DNA of 64,000 bases, taken from G020354785 sp964534745. GTDB taxonomy: Bacteria > Bacteroidota > Bacteroidia > Bacteroidales > UBA10428. Every line of letters begins with the position of its first letter. The stretch's first letter is position 1. Shown piece by piece: positions 36,785-44,788 of this stretch. A model generated the notes under the pieces. That model worked only from the letters and a program-made list of their open reading frames with translations. It searched no databases and had not been told where the DNA came from. The stretch covers positions 82,436-146,435 of the forward strand of contig CAZHQW010000001.1 in the NCBI GenBank assembly GCA_964534745.1. The letters run 5' to 3'. The position numbers and the translations under genes were made by a program.

Positions 36785-37096
36785 ATGGCAACAAAGAATT
36801 ATGACGGACATCAGATAGAAGTGAATGATGAGGGCTACATGCTCGATTCTGAACAATGGAACAGGAACATAGCAATAGCTATTGCTAAGGAAGAAGGTCT
36901 TGAACTTTCGGAAAGACATTTTAAGGTTATTGACTATATACGGGAAAAAACCCGTGACGGTGAAGCCCTGTCTCTGAGAAGGATAGGCAAATCGGGTATA
37001 GTCGATATAAAGGAGCTTTACCAGCTGTTTCCGGGTGCACCCCTGAAAAAAGCAACAAGGATAGCAGGTGTACCTAAACCGGCAAGCTGCATTTGA
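36785..37096 (+). CDS. TusE/DsrC-like sulfur-carrier protein
   Basis: The 103-residue protein matches the DsrC/TusE fold (EVNDEGYMLDSEQWN; RIGKSGIVDIKELYQLFPGAP; GVPKPASCI). The penultimate residue Cys102 is the conserved persulfide-carrying cysteine. The second Cys of true DsrC, 11 residues before it, is replaced by Thr91, so this is the single-cysteine TusE-like kind. It would accept persulfide from a partner and hand it to the next. The following gene is a DsrE-like protein 28 bases downstream, giving a likely carrier pair. A dsrAB sulfite reductase is not in the window. Confidence 0.88.
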   Translation: MATKNYDGHQIEVNDEGYMLDSEQWNRNIAIAIAKEEGLELSERHFKVIDYIREKTRDGEALSLRRIGKSGIVDIKELYQLFPGAPLKKATRIAGVPKPASCI

Positions 37097-37124
37097 GTAT
37101 ATTAATCATTATAACTTGATAAAA

Positions 37125-37628
37125 ATGAACATAAAAAATAATCATCCCCTGAAAAAAGTACTTATCATTTGTGCCAGGGGATCAATAGAAGATGTATACG
37201 CAGCCCTGGTACTTGCAAACGGGGCTGTCATGGAAGGTATAGAAACGAAACTCTTTTTTACATTTTTCGGTCTGGATGCAGTGACTAAAAACAGGATGAA
37301 TAAACTTCATACTGCCACTGTTGGCAATCCCTCTCTAAGAATGCCCGGAGGATTACCGTTCCCGACGCTAATGGGACTTATTCCCGGTGTTGAGTCCGGA
37401 GTGTCTGCAATGATGAAGAATCAAATGGATAAACTTGATATTCCCCCGGTAGATGAGTTTTTTGATATGATCACCGCAGGGGGAGGGGAGGTTTACGCCT
37501 GTAAGCTTGGAACAGACATGTTCAAACTGAAAAAGGAAGATCTGACCGAGCATGTGAAGGATATCATAACTGTGGGCGATTTTTACGGACTGGCTGACGG
37601 CGAAGGGACACAGATAATCTTTACCTGA
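37125..37628 (+). CDS. DsrE/DsrF/DrsH-like sulfurtransferase
   Basis: The 167-residue product (ATG 37125; a longer frame from 37068 overlaps the previous gene) has the DsrE fold with KKVLIICARGSIEDVYAALVLANGA and GGEVYACKLGTDMFKLKKEDL. Cys126 in VYACKLG is the likely persulfide-carrying cysteine of the DsrE2 type. The extended inserted segment (residues about 68-105, Pro/Gly-rich with hydrophobic patches) resembles the membrane-associated insert reported in DsrE2-like proteins. It probably works with the DsrC-like gene just upstream. A strong terminator follows. Confidence 0.82.
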   Translation: MNIKNNHPLKKVLIICARGSIEDVYAALVLANGAVMEGIETKLFFTFFGLDAVTKNRMNKLHTATVGNPSLRMPGGLPFPTLMGLIPGVESGVSAMMKNQMDKLDIPPVDEFFDMITAGGGEVYACKLGTDMFKLKKEDLTEHVKDIITVGDFYGLADGEGTQIIFT

Positions 37629-37670
37629 TTTTTCGATAATTCCAGTAGACAGTTAATTGCTATGTAAGCA

Positions 37671-37711
37671 CTCTGGCGCCCCATTTTTTTGTGACGCCAG
37701 AGCTTTTTTTT
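37671..37711 (+). terminator. Rho-independent terminator of the sulfur module
   Basis: An 8-bp perfect stem (CTCTGGCG at 37671-37678 and CGCCAGAG at 37695-37702) is followed at once by a run of T (37704-37711). It closes the sqr-DUF1641-TusE-DsrE unit, 43 bases after the last stop, and sits between this unit and the convergent Spy-like gene. The T-run is only on the plus-strand side. Confidence 0.85.
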
Positions 37712-38225
37712 ACTGGTTGTCCGGACTGTTTCTGTGCTTGTTCCCCGGGCCCTCTCTGTGCTTGTTCCCCTGTCCACGATAATTGCAATGTTTCTTATTA
37801 AATGATCTGGTATCGAAGAATACCCTTTGCTCATCATTGAGCAGTTTTCTTATCTCCTGACGCAAAAGGGCTTTTTTCTTATTCATTTCTGTTTTTAAAG
37901 CTCCTATTTCATCAATTACCTTATATATCTTATCCATGTCAGCATTGTCTTCTGTCTGCAATGTATTTAACCGCGCTTCTTTCTCGTTTATCTCATTTTT
38001 GTATTTAAGCATGGTCTTCATATGCGCCGTCCTGAGCTCATGGATTTTTGTCTGCTGCTCCTCCGTAAGATTAGGAATAGGATGATTAAACTGCCTGTAC
38101 TGTGGAGCTGAATCGGCCATCCAGCGATTGTGGCTGTGTCTGTTCTGTGCTGTTACTACCTGACACATGATCATTAATATTGCTCCTATCAATAATCCTG
38201 ATTTTATTAAATTCGATTTTTTCAT
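37710..38225 (-). CDS. Spy/CpxP-like periplasmic protein
   Basis: The product (171 aa; ATG at 38225) has a signal peptide ending near VVTAQ and a helical domain with the LTxxQ-like motif NLTEEQQTKI followed by charged helices, as in Spy/CpxP chaperones. Its C-terminus holds a His/Gly-rich near-repeat (GNKHREGPGNKHRN). A longer frame starting at 38330 overlaps the preceding gene's end and I do not use it. It is the last gene of the sigma/anti-sigma cassette and could be its periplasmic effector. Confidence 0.75.
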   Translation of the reverse strand: MKKSNLIKSGLLIGAILMIMCQVVTAQNRHSHNRWMADSAPQYRQFNHPIPNLTEEQQTKIHELRTAHMKTMLKYKNEINEKEARLNTLQTEDNADMDKIYKVIDEIGALKTEMNKKKALLRQEIRKLLNDEQRVFFDTRSFNKKHCNYRGQGNKHREGPGNKHRNSPDNQ

Positions 38226-38265
38226 TTCCTTAAAATTAAAAGTTGGACAATTATTAAAATTCATT

Positions 38266-38811
38266 TCATCTTGGATGAGCAGGCCTTCCGTATTTTTTAT
38301 CATGCCTGCCTCCCGGAGAAATGAAACCATCTTCTTTGTAAAGCATGGATTTGAATATCCTGGTTAGCTTTTCTTCCTGCTCTTTATTACATATGTTCTT
38401 CATTTCAATATAGTGTTTATAAGTCTGATACTTAAGCTTTGAATGGAGCATGCCTATTTCGTCAGCTATTTCCATTAGTTTTAATGTGTCAGGCTCAGGA
38501 GATGCCAGCTCATTTACAAATTCTACCCTTTTATCATGCATCTGTCCTGCCAGTTTTTTAGCTTCAGAGAAAAATTTATGCCTCGATGCCTTGAACTGGG
38601 CATGCTGGTCCGGACTGAGATTCAGGTTTTCTTCAAAAAACCTGCCGTCATGGTGCCTGTGCATTTCAATCCGTCTGTGAAAAGGCCGGGGTTCTTTTCT
38701 GTCCCCTATGTTAAGACCTAAAAAAATGGTTGTTATGGCTGAAATATTTATGACCAGCAGAATAATTACCAGCCAGATCAGGATTCTGTATCTTGTAAAA
38801 TAGGTTTTCAT
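38266..38811 (-). CDS. CnrX/Spy-like membrane-anchored periplasmic stress sensor
   Basis: The 181-residue product has an N-terminal transmembrane helix (about 10-33) and a helical periplasmic domain that matches the heavy-metal-resistance/CnrX-Spy type (NLSPDQHAQFKASRHKF; EIADEIGMLHSKLKYQTYKHYIEM). A His-rich patch (His45, His51, His53, His54) lies just after the membrane helix. In Cnr-type systems such a protein senses metal and controls an anti-sigma factor. It follows the anti-sigma gene by 12 bases. The ligand is unknown. Confidence 0.75.
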   Translation of the reverse strand: MKTYFTRYRILIWLVIILLVINISAITTIFLGLNIGDRKEPRPFHRRIEMHRHHDGRFFEENLNLSPDQHAQFKASRHKFFSEAKKLAGQMHDKRVEFVNELASPEPDTLKLMEIADEIGMLHSKLKYQTYKHYIEMKNICNKEQEEKLTRIFKSMLYKEDGFISPGGRHDKKYGRPAHPR

Positions 38812-38823
38812 ATCAATAATATT

Positions 38824-39270
38824 TTAATTTTCTAATTCCTGTGATAATAAAATACTCTCAACTGACTCATGCTGAAAATCATTCAGATAATATGTTACTG
38901 TCTGAGATTGAGGGTCGCTGTAAGAGTATTTTTCACTATAATAACTGCCGAGTTTAAATCCCGAGAATATACCTGTTAAAATAAGCAGGGCGATAAATAC
39001 CGGTCTTAGAAGCTTCACGGCAGTTTTTACAAATACTTTTGCTGCCTCTTCGTTGCTTCTTATTTTAGCGCTTATTCTGGAATAAAGAAAAGGATTAACA
39101 GCAAGTTCCTTTTCTTTTTCAATTATCTTTAAAGCTAACTCCAGTTCCCTGGCAAAATCACGGCATATCTTACATTCTGAAAGGTGTTTGCTGATTTCTT
39201 CCTTTCTTTTTCCTGTAAGACTGCCTTCGGCAAAAAATATAAGGTCCTTATTTATGTTATTACATTTCAT
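38824..39270 (-). CDS. Anti-sigma factor with zinc-finger (ZAS) motif
   Basis: The 148-residue protein has an N-terminal HxxxCxxC zinc-binding motif (His29, Cys33, Cys36) typical of anti-sigma factors, then a helical linker and one transmembrane helix (about 88-108) with a short periplasmic tail. It should hold the sigma factor encoded just upstream at the membrane until a signal releases it. It follows the sigma gene by 53 bases. The TGTGTCAAAT element at 39289-39298 lies between them. Confidence 0.85.
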   Translation of the reverse strand: MKCNNINKDLIFFAEGSLTGKRKEEISKHLSECKICRDFARELELALKIIEKEKELAVNPFLYSRISAKIRSNEEAAKVFVKTAVKLLRPVFIALLILTGIFSGFKLGSYYSEKYSYSDPQSQTVTYYLNDFQHESVESILLSQELEN

Positions 39271-39323
39271 TTTTTACCCATGTTATTAATTTGACACATA
39301 TCTTTTTTAAAACTGGCGCGCCA

Positions 39324-39899
39324 TTATAATTTTTTTTTGTAATGCACATAGAGTTTTTTCTGAAGATTTATCTTGGCTCTGTGAATTAGTGACTCGACAG
39401 CAGGCAAAGATGTATTCATTATTTCTGCAATTTCCTTATAGGACAGATCTTCGTATTTGTTAAGTATAAATGCTATACGCTGGTTTGTCGAAAGTGCGCT
39501 GACTGCCCTGAACAGTATCCGGGCCCTTTCGTTTTGCTCAATATTTTCATCAGGTCTTATGCTATTGTCTTCAATTTTACTTAGCCTGTTTTTATCACTG
39601 CCAAATAATGATTCTAAACTGGCAAGGTTTCTCTTTATTTTATTTTTACGCAGATAATTCAGTGACTTGTTCACTGCTATTCTGTACAGCCATGTTGTCA
39701 GCTTTGCTTCGCCCCTGAAATTATGAATGGACTGGTATACTTCAATAAATACATCCTGTACAATATCTTCACAGTCTTCTTTATTATGAATAAACCCATT
39801 ACAAATTTTAAAGACAGTTGATTGATGCTTTTCAACAAATATCCTGAATACATGTTGGTTGCCCTTGCCTATTTCTCTTACTAATTCCTTGTCAGTCAT
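39324..39899 (-). CDS. ECF-type RNA polymerase sigma factor
   Basis: The 191-residue product has sigma region 2 (CEDIVQDVFIEVYQSIHNFRGEAKLTTWLYRIAVN; about 43-77) and region 4 (LSTNQRIAFILNKYEDLSYKEIAEIMNTSLPAVESLIHRAK; about 137-177), and no region 1 or 3, so it is extracytoplasmic-function type. It leads a sigma/anti-sigma/CnrX-like/Spy-like unit. A -7 box TAAGTTTG (39994-40001) about 95 bases upstream could drive basal expression. Confidence 0.94.
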   Translation of the reverse strand: MTDKELVREIGKGNQHVFRIFVEKHQSTVFKICNGFIHNKEDCEDIVQDVFIEVYQSIHNFRGEAKLTTWLYRIAVNKSLNYLRKNKIKRNLASLESLFGSDKNRLSKIEDNSIRPDENIEQNERARILFRAVSALSTNQRIAFILNKYEDLSYKEIAEIMNTSLPAVESLIHRAKINLQKKLYVHYKKKL

Positions 39900-39993
39900 T
39901 TATGCAGATTACACGGACTAAGGTAGCGCATATTTTTCATTTGACACAGAACAGAAAAAAAACTTGCGGTAAGATTTATAGCTGCGTTAATTT

Positions 39994-40001
39994 CAAACTT
40001 A
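39994..40001 (-). promoter_or_regulatory. Putative -7 box upstream of the ECF sigma gene
   Basis: The minus strand reads TAAGTTTG, a full match to TAnnTTTG. It is about 95 bases before the sigma-factor ATG and starts just after a small ORF (40012-40203) ends. No -33 element is obvious. An inverted pair TGACACAG (39942-39949) / CTGTGTCA (40007-40014) brackets it. Confidence 0.4.
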
Positions 40002-40011
40002 TTAACCTGTG

Positions 40012-40203
40012 TCAGTAGTTAGCCCGGCAGGTAAGATTCGACAATGCCTTATCAATAGAGAAGTTGAATATAGGCCATTCAATATACCTTATTTTTTTAG
40101 CTCGCTCAATTGCCTGTCTTGACAATATTCGTGCCTGCTGAAATGCCGTTTTGTCCCCTATCCTTTTAGGAAAATTAAGTCCGTTTGCAGATAATATAGT
40201 CAT
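40012..40203 (-). CDS. Possible small protein, unknown function
   Basis: A 63-codon frame on the minus strand, starting with ATG at 40203 after a purine-rich stretch (AAAGAAAGAGG) 5-10 bases upstream that could act as a ribosome site. The product is basic in the middle (Arg/Lys-rich) and matches no family I know. It lies between the aminotransferase and the ECF sigma gene, same strand as both. This could be a real small gene or chance. Confidence 0.35.
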   Translation of the reverse strand: MTILSANGLNFPKRIGDKTAFQQARILSRQAIERAKKIRYIEWPIFNFSIDKALSNLTCRANY

Positions 40204-40304
40204 GACAACCTCTTTCTTTATAAGAATTCACTTATAAAGTTAATCAAGGATTTGGGCTAATTCAAAGTTAAACAGATGAGATAGCTTATCCTAACCAGGT
40301 GATT

Positions 40305-41516
40305 TTAATCATTGCTTTTATGCTGGCAAAGCTTGTCGAGGTAGGTTTTCATCCTCCCGATGGCCTCCACTATATTTTCATCTGATGTTGCAAATGAAAT
40401 CCTTATGCACGAGGGTTCACCGAATGCCTCGCCGGGCACAGTGGCAATATGTGCTTTTTCAAGGAGATACATACATAGATCGGTTGAGTTTTTGATCTTT
40501 CTTTCACCATCAGACTTCCCGTAATATGAACTGACATCGGGAAAGACATAAAAAGCACCGTCCGGCACGCAGGTCTTTAAACTATTAATATCTTTCAGCA
40601 GACTTATGATAAGGTCCCTTCTTCTCCTGAAAGCTTTGTTCATTTCCGAAACACAGGACTGGTCTGAGTTAAGAGCTGTAACAGCTGCCTTTTGTGCTAT
40701 AGTGGACGGACCCGTAAGTAATTGTCCCTGCAGTTTTATACAGGCCCTTGCGAGCCACAGGGGGGCCCCTATATATCCTATTCTCCATCCTGTCATCGCG
40801 TAAGCTTTCGAAACCCCGTTTACTACAACAACCCTTTCCTTAATAGAATCAAACTGGGCAATACTTTCATGTTTTCCTACAAAATTTATATGTTCGTATA
40901 TTTCATCAGTGACGACAAATATGGCTGGATTTTTTTCAACCACCTCAGCTATTGATCTGAGTTCATCCCTGGTATAAACAGCACCGGTAGGATTTGAAGG
41001 TGAACATAACAGTATTACCTTGGTTTTGGGGGTAATAGATTTTTCAATCTGGGCTGCAGTGACTTTAAATTTGTTTTCTATTCGTCCGTTAATTACAACA
41101 TTTATGCCTTCAGCTATTTTAACAAGCTCAACATAAGTTACCCAGTAGGGAGCGGGGACAATTACCTCGTCACCTTTGTCCACCAGTGACAGCATAACAT
41201 GAGCAAGTGCATTCTTTGCTCCTGCAGATACTACAACCTGTTCAGGAGAATAATCAAGGTTGTTTTCTTTTTTAAACTTATTTGATATAGCTTCCCTGAG
41301 ATCAGGAAAGCCCGGGGCTGGCGGATAAAATGAAAAATTATCGTCAATAGCTTTCTTTGCTGCTGATTTTATATGAGCAGGTGTAAAAAAATCGGGTTCT
41401 CCCACACTGAGATTTATTACGTCTATTCCCTGTGCTTTTAAATCTTTGCCTCTCTGATTCATAGCTATGGTTGCCGATGTCGAAAGATTTGCTATTCTTG
41501 CTGATACACTTTCCAT
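40305..41516 (-). CDS. Pyridoxal-phosphate-dependent aminotransferase (aspartate aminotransferase-like)
   Basis: The product (403 aa from ATG 41516) is a fold-type I aminotransferase: LSVGEPDFFTPAHIK at the N-terminus, the LLCSPSNPTGAVY loop, and the PLP-binding Lys in NGVSKAYAMTGWRIGY, followed by a C-terminal Arg near CIRISFATS. It probably transfers amino groups between aspartate or another amino acid and 2-oxoglutarate. A frame from 41564 adds a non-conserved leader. It is divergent from the gene at 41604. Confidence 0.93.
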   Translation of the reverse strand: MESVSARIANLSTSATIAMNQRGKDLKAQGIDVINLSVGEPDFFTPAHIKSAAKKAIDDNFSFYPPAPGFPDLREAISNKFKKENNLDYSPEQVVVSAGAKNALAHVMLSLVDKGDEVIVPAPYWVTYVELVKIAEGINVVINGRIENKFKVTAAQIEKSITPKTKVILLCSPSNPTGAVYTRDELRSIAEVVEKNPAIFVVTDEIYEHINFVGKHESIAQFDSIKERVVVVNGVSKAYAMTGWRIGYIGAPLWLARACIKLQGQLLTGPSTIAQKAAVTALNSDQSCVSEMNKAFRRRRDLIISLLKDINSLKTCVPDGAFYVFPDVSSYYGKSDGERKIKNSTDLCMYLLEKAHIATVPGEAFGEPSCIRISFATSDENIVEAIGRMKTYLDKLCQHKSND

Positions 41517-41603
41517 TAATAAATACTTTAATATTTGAGCAAATAAAAATAATCTTTTTATCATAAATTATTTAATATTGTAAACTATAATTTTTACAAT
41601 GCC

Positions 41604-42131
41604 ATGGCTATGAAAGACATTATTGAGATATTGAAATATATACTGCCTTCATTAATTGTTTTTCTTACAGCGTTCTATTTCTTAAAGAAATATTTTGATA
41701 ATGAGGATAAAAAGAGAAAACACCAGTCTGTACTGAAGAATCAGGATATTATTACACCTTTGCGCCTGCAGGCATATGAAAGAATCATATTGTTACTTGA
41801 GCGAATATCACCTGAAAGCCTTATTGTGCGTGTAAATAAACCTGGCTATTCAAGCAAGGAGCTGCATACGGAATTAATAAATACAATAAGAATCGAATGG
41901 GAACACAATCTATCACAGCAATTATATATTTCAAACAAATCCTGGGAAGTAGTTAAGAATGCCAGGGCCAATGTAATACAGCTAATTAATATTGCAGCAG
42001 ACAAAGTTAAGGGCGATTCGAAATCAATTACTCTCAGCAAGGAGATTCTTTCATCTTTAATGACACAGGAAAAGATCCATACAGGTGATGCGATTAAGTT
42101 CTTAAAGGAGGAGATGAACCGCATATTTTAG
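41604..42131 (+). CDS. Conserved Bacteroidota membrane-anchored protein of unknown function
   Basis: The 175-residue protein has an N-terminal transmembrane helix (about 10-29) followed by a helical, charged domain. It resembles a conserved hypothetical family found in Bacteroidota (DUF7935-like), but I do not know its function. It lies 28 bases before the malic enzyme gene on the same strand and is divergent from the aminotransferase. ATG at 41604 or 41610 could be the start. Confidence 0.7.
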   Translation: MAMKDIIEILKYILPSLIVFLTAFYFLKKYFDNEDKKRKHQSVLKNQDIITPLRLQAYERIILLLERISPESLIVRVNKPGYSSKELHTELINTIRIEWEHNLSQQLYISNKSWEVVKNARANVIQLINIAADKVKGDSKSITLSKEILSSLMTQEKIHTGDAIKFLKEEMNRIF

Positions 42132-42159
42132 TCTTTATTAATATTTAAATCGATTTCAG

Positions 42160-43623
42160 ATGGCGAAAAGAGAAAAGGCTATTGATTTGGGACTGGGAAA
42201 TCTGGATAATGTTTTTCCTGAAGGATATACGCAGGAGCAACTTGCCAGGGCCAAAACACTATTTCTGAAAAGGCTGGCTGAAAAGGCACACAAGTTTTAC
42301 GGAGGCAAGATGCAGGTAGTACCTAAAGCTCCGGTTCCGGGATTTAACTGGTTTAATGTATGGTATACACCGGGCGTATCAAGAGTATCTACCAGCATCA
42401 GGGACAATAATGACGATTCATACGAGCTTTCAAACAGGGGCAACCTGGTAGCGGTAATCAGTGACTCAACACGTGTCCTGGGAGACGGGGACTGCACTCC
42501 TCCGGGCGGATTAGGGGTGATGGAAGGAAAAGCTTTCCTGATGAAGTACCTGGGAGGGATAGATGCCATAGCTTTATGTATTGACAGCAAGAATGAAAAG
42601 GGTGAGAACGATGCCGGCAGAATTATCCAGTTTGTGAAAATGGTGCAGCATAGTTTCGGAGCTGTTAATCTTGAAGACATATCACAGCCCAACTGTTACA
42701 AGGTTCTTGATACTCTGCGTGAAGAGTGTATTATCCCTGTGTGGCACGATGATGCCCAGGGCACAGCCTGTGTGACGCTGGCCGGATTGATTAATGCATT
42801 GAAGCTGGCAAATAAAAAAATAGATGAAATAAAGATCACAATGCTGGGAGCAGGGGCTTCGAATACTACTATTGCCAGGCTGCTGATAACTGAAGGTGCT
42901 GACCCTGGAAAGATCATTATGTTTGATACAAAGGGAGCCCTCCATGCGGGAAGAGAAGATATAAGGTCAGATCAGCGCTTCTACAGGAAGTGGGAGTTAT
43001 GCCAGAGCACCAATAAAAGTAAAACATTGAATTTTGAGGATGCGATGAAGAACTCTGATGTTTTAATCGCACTTTCAAGGCCGGGTCCCGATGTTATAAA
43101 ACCTCAGTGGATAAGCATTATGGCAGATAAGGCAATAGTGTTTGTATGTGCAAATCCTGTCCCTGAGATTTATCCCTATGCTGCTACAGAGGCAGGTGCT
43201 TATATTGTGGCTACCGGACGCGGGGATTTTCCCAACCAGGTCAACAATTCGCTGGGATTCCCCGGTATACTTAAGGGGGCGCTAATGGTGAGGGCTAAAA
43301 AGATTACTGACCATATGGCTATAGCTGCTGCCCATTCACTGGCTGATTTTGCCGAGAAGAGAGGTATTAGTCCTGATAATATAATTCCCAAGATGGATGA
43401 AACCGAAGTATTTATCCAGGAGGCAGCCGATGTTGCCATGCAGGCGATAAAAGAGGGTGTGGCCAGAGTATCTCTGTCAAGGGAGCAGGCTAGCAGCAGG
43501 GCAAGAAATGATATTGACCGCTCAAGGAAAATAACTCATGAGCTTGTATCGTGCGGCTTTATCAAGCCACCTTCGCAGGAGATGCTCCAGGAAGTCCTTG
43601 ACTGGGTAATCGGACAGGTTTAA
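42160..43623 (+). CDS. NAD(P)-dependent malic enzyme
   Basis: Malic enzyme decarboxylates malate to pyruvate with NAD(P) reduction. The 487-residue product has FNVWYTPGVSRVS, the metal-binding region DSTRVLGDGD and PVWHDDAQGTACVTLAGL, and the Rossmann motif MLGAGASNTTIARLL. Length suits the short bacterial form. Cofactor preference cannot be judged here. It is 28 bases after the preceding gene. Confidence 0.95.
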   Translation: MAKREKAIDLGLGNLDNVFPEGYTQEQLARAKTLFLKRLAEKAHKFYGGKMQVVPKAPVPGFNWFNVWYTPGVSRVSTSIRDNNDDSYELSNRGNLVAVISDSTRVLGDGDCTPPGGLGVMEGKAFLMKYLGGIDAIALCIDSKNEKGENDAGRIIQFVKMVQHSFGAVNLEDISQPNCYKVLDTLREECIIPVWHDDAQGTACVTLAGLINALKLANKKIDEIKITMLGAGASNTTIARLLITEGADPGKIIMFDTKGALHAGREDIRSDQRFYRKWELCQSTNKSKTLNFEDAMKNSDVLIALSRPGPDVIKPQWISIMADKAIVFVCANPVPEIYPYAATEAGAYIVATGRGDFPNQVNNSLGFPGILKGALMVRAKKITDHMAIAAAHSLADFAEKRGISPDNIIPKMDETEVFIQEAADVAMQAIKEGVARVSLSREQASSRARNDIDRSRKITHELVSCGFIKPPSQEMLQEVLDWVIGQV

Positions 43624-43636
43624 TGCCGGTAAAAGA

Positions 43637-44074
43637 CTATCTCTTTCTTATAAATATGCGCCTGGCATCATCTACTTCCGTATTATCAAGTACTAGCGTA
43701 TCATTGCTTATATTGAATTTAACAGATTTGACAAAATCATCTTTCTGTGTCATCAATCTTAAGTCCGATTCAGTCCCGTTTGGGTATACTATCTTATCAA
43801 ACCAGTAGCTGCAGGAAGTCTCCAGAATATCGTTCTTATATATTTTCAGTGTGCCGTCAAGCAGGTATACATGCTTCAGGGAATAGCCCACTGTATCGGG
43901 ATTCATGACATATGGTACGCCTGACATTGTATAATAATAAATTGATTCAATCCATTCCCATTCCCCTATAATTTGTTTTTCAGGTGCTTCCTGTGAGCTG
44001 TCTTCTTTATTTTCGCAAGTAAAAGAAAGCAATAATATCAAAAGGCAGGCTAATATTGACTTGACATTTCTCAT
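43637..44074 (-). CDS. Lipocalin-like putative lipoprotein
   Basis: The 145-residue product has a signal peptide with a possible lipidation Cys20 (LLLLSFTC). The rest is beta-rich (IIGEWEWIESIYYYT; LDGTLKIYKN; FNISNDTLVLDN), as in lipocalin-like Bacteroidota lipoproteins. No specific function is evident. It is convergent with the malic enzyme gene (13 bases) and stands alone. Confidence 0.7.
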   Translation of the reverse strand: MRNVKSILACLLILLLSFTCENKEDSSQEAPEKQIIGEWEWIESIYYYTMSGVPYVMNPDTVGYSLKHVYLLDGTLKIYKNDILETSCSYWFDKIVYPNGTESDLRLMTQKDDFVKSVKFNISNDTLVLDNTEVDDARRIFIRKR

Positions 44075-44305
44075 ACTATATACTGGCTTATTTTACTTTA
44101 TAATGTTTTACTATATATTAACAGATGGAATTCTTGAACTAAGGTTGCATCAACATTATAAAAATTTGCATATTAAAAATGGAATGCCCATTTTTATTTA
44201 ATAAAATTATTAAAGTATTACTAAAATCTATACTGAAATGTAATTTTTTTTTATTTTATTCGTCCTGAATGAGTATCATGTCCAGATCATATATATATTA
44301 TAAAT

Positions 44306-44788
44306 ATGAAGAGAATATTGATCCTGTTTTATTCCGTATTAATCCCCCTGGTTTTACTATCACAAAGCAGAAGTATTGAAAGGTTCAGAAAAAGCTATAA
44401 GGAAGACCAGAATCTTTTCTTTTACAGCAGTACAATAAAAATGCTGAATACTGAAAATGAACCTGCATTTGAAGATTTGATCAAAGACATAGAAAAAATC
44501 ATGGTACTTTATTACATAAAGGAAAAACAGCAGTTTAATGACCAGGAAATCGCAGACCTTAAAAACGAACTGGAAAATGAGAAATATGTACCCCTGCTTT
44601 TAATTAATGAAAAGGGATCTGAGATCAATCTGTATAAAAGGGACAGGAAAAATAAAACGGTTGGATTTGCTGCACTTATTGATAATACCCAAAATTTGGT
44701 TATTATTGATGTTAAAGGCAGCATAGATTTCAGAAAATTCATGGATTTTAAAAATAAAATTGACTTAAGAAAAACAGGTTTGCCTTGA
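44306..44788 (+). CDS. DUF4252 domain-containing secreted protein
   Basis: The 160-residue product has a signal peptide (ending near LLSQ) and a domain of DUF4252 type, which is common in Bacteroidota (FFYSSTIKMLN; DNTQNLVIIDVKGSIDF). The function is unknown. Its stop overlaps the TTG start of the following ABC ATPase by 4 bases (TTGA), so the three-gene run 44306-46478 is an operon. It may be an accessory to the transporter. Confidence 0.78.
   Translation: MKRILILFYSVLIPLVLLSQSRSIERFRKSYKEDQNLFFYSSTIKMLNTENEPAFEDLIKDIEKIMVLYYIKEKQQFNDQEIADLKNELENEKYVPLLLINEKGSEINLYKRDRKNKTVGFAALIDNTQNLVIIDVKGSIDFRKFMDFKNKIDLRKTGLP

Noticed and set aside
44075..44305. 231-base A/T-rich gap checked for tRNA, small RNA or CRISPR repeats
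   Set aside because: No cloverleaf, repeat or convincing promoter could be seen by eye.
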